From contig NZ_BQHW01000021.1 in assembly GCF_021602025.1 (NCBI RefSeq), positions 53,554-117,553 of the forward strand: a DNA stretch of 64,000 nucleotides, read 5' to 3'. Numbering within the stretch: the first letter of the stretch is position 1; each line of letters begins with the position of its first letter. The translations under genes and the position numbers were made by a program. Shown piece by piece: positions 63,903 through 64,000 of this stretch. Source of the stretch: Pseudomonas ceruminis. GTDB taxonomy: Bacteria > Pseudomonadota > Gammaproteobacteria > Pseudomonadales > Pseudomonadaceae. The notes under the pieces were generated by a model. That model ran no database searches, was not told where the DNA came from, and saw only the letters and a list, made by a program, of their open reading frames with translations.

Positions 63903-64000
63903 TGACTGCCGATGCTGCCTGGGGCTGAGCGGCGCCGCGATGCGCCGCTGCCCACGCCATTTCAAATGCTGTTAACTTGAGTGTCCCCACCGCCAAGGAC

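Overview
The window reads as chromosome of a gamma-proteobacterium of the Pseudomonas putida group. The support is a GC-rich background, Pseudomonas-type REP palindromes (around 41.18 kb and 42.66-42.74 kb), and a type VI secretion (T6SS) cluster of the layout seen in that group. This is inferred from gene content only; no database search was possible.

Left part (1-12.4 kb), ordinary chromosome. On the minus strand lie an AttEFGH-like set (FtsX-type permease, its ATPase and a lipocalin-like AttH/CrtC-type lipoprotein cut by the window edge) and a catabolic operon (M20 amidohydrolase, MHS-type symporter, amidase, IclR regulator). A perfect 9-3-9 palindrome lies upstream of that operon and is a likely IclR operator. 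On the plus strand lie four cell-envelope genes of unknown role: an exported protein, two membrane proteins and an M48 metalloprotease.

Middle part (12.4-37.3 kb), an Rhs polymorphic-toxin array read entirely on the minus strand. Its head is a complete T6SS effector module: vgrG, a small accessory gene, an EagR/DcrB-type chaperone, a 1386-residue PAAR-Rhs protein with an LHH/HNH-type nuclease tip, and its immunity gene. Downstream (leftwards) are at least four further Rhs core copies or fragments. They carry different tips (AHH nuclease, a His-rich tip, PD-(D/E)xK nuclease, a dead LHH tip), and seven more complete immunity-type genes or pieces of them. Nearly all these Rhs copies lack the PAAR end and carry frameshifts, nonsense codons or deletions, while most immunity genes are intact. 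The array ends in an IS3-family element inserted next to a 125-bp Rhs scrap. Hairpins recur downstream of three immunity genes.

Divergent from vgrG (37.5-42.6 kb, plus strand) is a candidate membrane-acting effector. It is followed by four intact and one broken copy of a small four-cysteine membrane protein family. A relic effector tail with an internal stop sits directly before one of the copies, which supports repeated effector/immunity units. This is the least familiar system in the window.

Right part (43.2-63.9 kb, plus strand) is a compact T6SS structural cluster: an unrecognised conserved gene, tssB, tssC, tssE, tssF, tssG, tssH(clpV), tssJ, tssK, tssL, tssM, tagF, a second short TssM-like protein fused to an OmpA-type domain, hcp and tssA. 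Most neighbours overlap by 1-37 bases, so they are probably one operon; hcp is set off by hairpins on both sides. Together the window encodes the secretion machine, its Hcp and VgrG-PAAR-Rhs spike, at least one loaded nuclease effector, and a store of immunity genes that probably protects against related strains' toxins.
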